Shown here piece after piece: positions 41,985-42,479 of a stretch of 42,479 bases of DNA. The position numbers and the translations under genes are program-made. The notes below the pieces were generated by a model. It made no database searches. It was given only the letters and a program-made list of their open reading frames with translations, and was not told the origin of the DNA. Origin of the DNA: an uncultured Oscillospiraceae bacterium (GTDB lineage: Bacteria > Bacillota > Clostridia > Oscillospirales > Oscillospiraceae); contig CANRDC010000013.1 of assembly GCA_947629245.1 (NCBI GenBank), positions 1 to 42,479 on the forward strand. Direction: 5' to 3'. The first letter of the stretch is position 1. Each line of letters opens with the position of its first letter.

Positions 41985-42479
41985 ATGTGTGACGTTCATG
42001 AAAAGAGCATCGCGGGATTTGCGGAGGCGCTGCGGGCGGAGGAGCGCGCGGCGGGGACCGTGGAGAAGTACGGACGCGACGCGGCGGAATTCGCCGGGTG
42101 GCTGGGGGAGCGGGAGCTGACGCGCGAGGCGGCGGCGGAGTGGAAGGAGCAGCTGCTGGCGAGCGGTCTCGCGCCGGTGACGGTCAACGCCAAGCTGTCG
42201 GCGGTGAACCGGTTTCTGACGTATCTGGGCCGGGCGGACTGCAGGACGAAATACCTTCGCATCCAGCGGCGGCTGTTCCGTGGCACGGAGCGGGAGCTGA
42301 CGAAGGGGGAGTATATGCGTCTGGTGGAGACGGCGGAGCGGCTGGGAAAGCACCGGCTGAGCCTGCTGATGGAGACGGTGTGCGCCACGGGGATACGGGT
42401 CAGCGAGGTGCGGTATATCACGGTGGAGGCGGCCAGGGCGGGCCGGACGGACATCTCCCTGAAGGGGAAGATACGGACC
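41985..42479 (+). CDS. Tyrosine recombinase/integrase, 3' end outside window
   Basis: The frame is open from ATG 41985 to the window edge (165 codons). AAGGAGGT at 41971-41978 is a strong ribosome site. The N-terminal SAM-like core-binding domain (about 1-95) includes the AEWKEQLL...APVTVNAKLSAVNRFLTYLG pattern. The catalytic domain then begins, with the first catalytic arginine R138 in ATGIRVSEV and a basic segment KGK (158-160) at the beta-hairpin lysine position. The remaining active-site residues (HxxR, H/W, Y) would be downstream. Small recombinases like this may be XerD-like, phase-variation or mobile-element enzymes, and the visible part cannot decide between them. About 100 AT-rich bases precede it. 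Confidence 0.88.
   Translation, partial: MCDVHEKSIAGFAEALRAEERAAGTVEKYGRDAAEFAGWLGERELTREAAAEWKEQLLASGLAPVTVNAKLSAVNRFLTYLGRADCRTKYLRIQRRLFRGTERELTKGEYMRLVETAERLGKHRLSLLMETVCATGIRVSEVRYITVEAARAGRTDISLKGKIRT

Noticed and set aside
1-42479. tRNA, rRNA, CRISPR arrays, known riboswitches, insertion sequences
   Set aside because: No cloverleaf pattern, regularly spaced repeats, known riboswitch consensus or transposase gene was seen by eye. Small RNAs cannot be excluded without a covariance search.

Overview
The window looks like a chromosome segment of a high-GC, monoderm member of the Clostridia, most like the Oscillospiraceae/Ruminococcaceae gut lineages. The grounds are Gram-positive gene order (tig-clpP-clpX-lon-ysxC; scpA-scpB-DUF2953-ytfJ-dacF-rluB), an IspH-ribosomal protein S1 fusion, a DUF1540 protein, a GerW/YtfJ homologue that hints at endospore formation, strong AAGGAGG ribosome sites and GC-rich codons. 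No RNA genes, CRISPR array, prophage or insertion sequence was seen. The last gene is a tyrosine recombinase cut by the window edge.

Positions 1-20,900 are mostly housekeeping and nearly all on the plus strand: rbgA (5' end missing), rnhB, yraN and thrC in overlapping order; a small minus-strand DUF1540 gene beside a composite inverted repeat; a divergent metallophosphoesterase; trigger factor, ClpP, ClpX, Lon and YsxC; a site-2 protease; ScpAB; DUF2953-YtfJ; a D-Ala-D-Ala carboxypeptidase and RluB. A MurR/RpiR regulator follows, whose promoter holds a perfect 20-bp palindrome. Then come a HI0933-type flavoprotein, CMP kinase and the IspH-S1 fusion. The fusion junction carries a perfect Shine-Dalgarno and ATG, so free S1 may also be made.

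Positions 20,900-26,560 hold a stand-alone clan GH-D (alpha-galactosidase-like) hydrolase, the convergent recG gene, and pepF, divergent from recG. The recG promoter lies so close to its ATG that a leaderless mRNA is predicted. PepF, a cytosolic oligopeptidase, sits directly upstream of the oligopeptide importer, which suggests an uptake-then-digestion module.

Positions 26,560-36,060 are an oligopeptide ABC (Opp) operon, and this is the most unusual part. The binding protein looks circularly permuted. OppB has about 270 residues between its first two membrane helices. OppD has a charged coiled-coil insertion of about 230 residues between Walker A and the Q-loop. OppF ends in a membrane hairpin. 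The last gene is a membrane-anchored, degenerate ApbE-like protein. It is driven by a near-consensus promoter with a leader of tandem hairpins.

Positions 36,060-41,880 are a second ABC importer of the AfuA/FbpA class (binding protein, fused double permease, ATPase). It has a consensus TTGACA-17-TATAAT promoter and a strong terminator after the binding-protein gene. An actin-fold (ROK/BadF-like) ATPase or kinase with an unassigned N-terminal region follows. The window ends in the recombinase. No gene-free stretch exceeds 300 bases; the longest is 297 bases (26,517-26,813) and holds the pepF terminator, the opp promoter and the opp leader.
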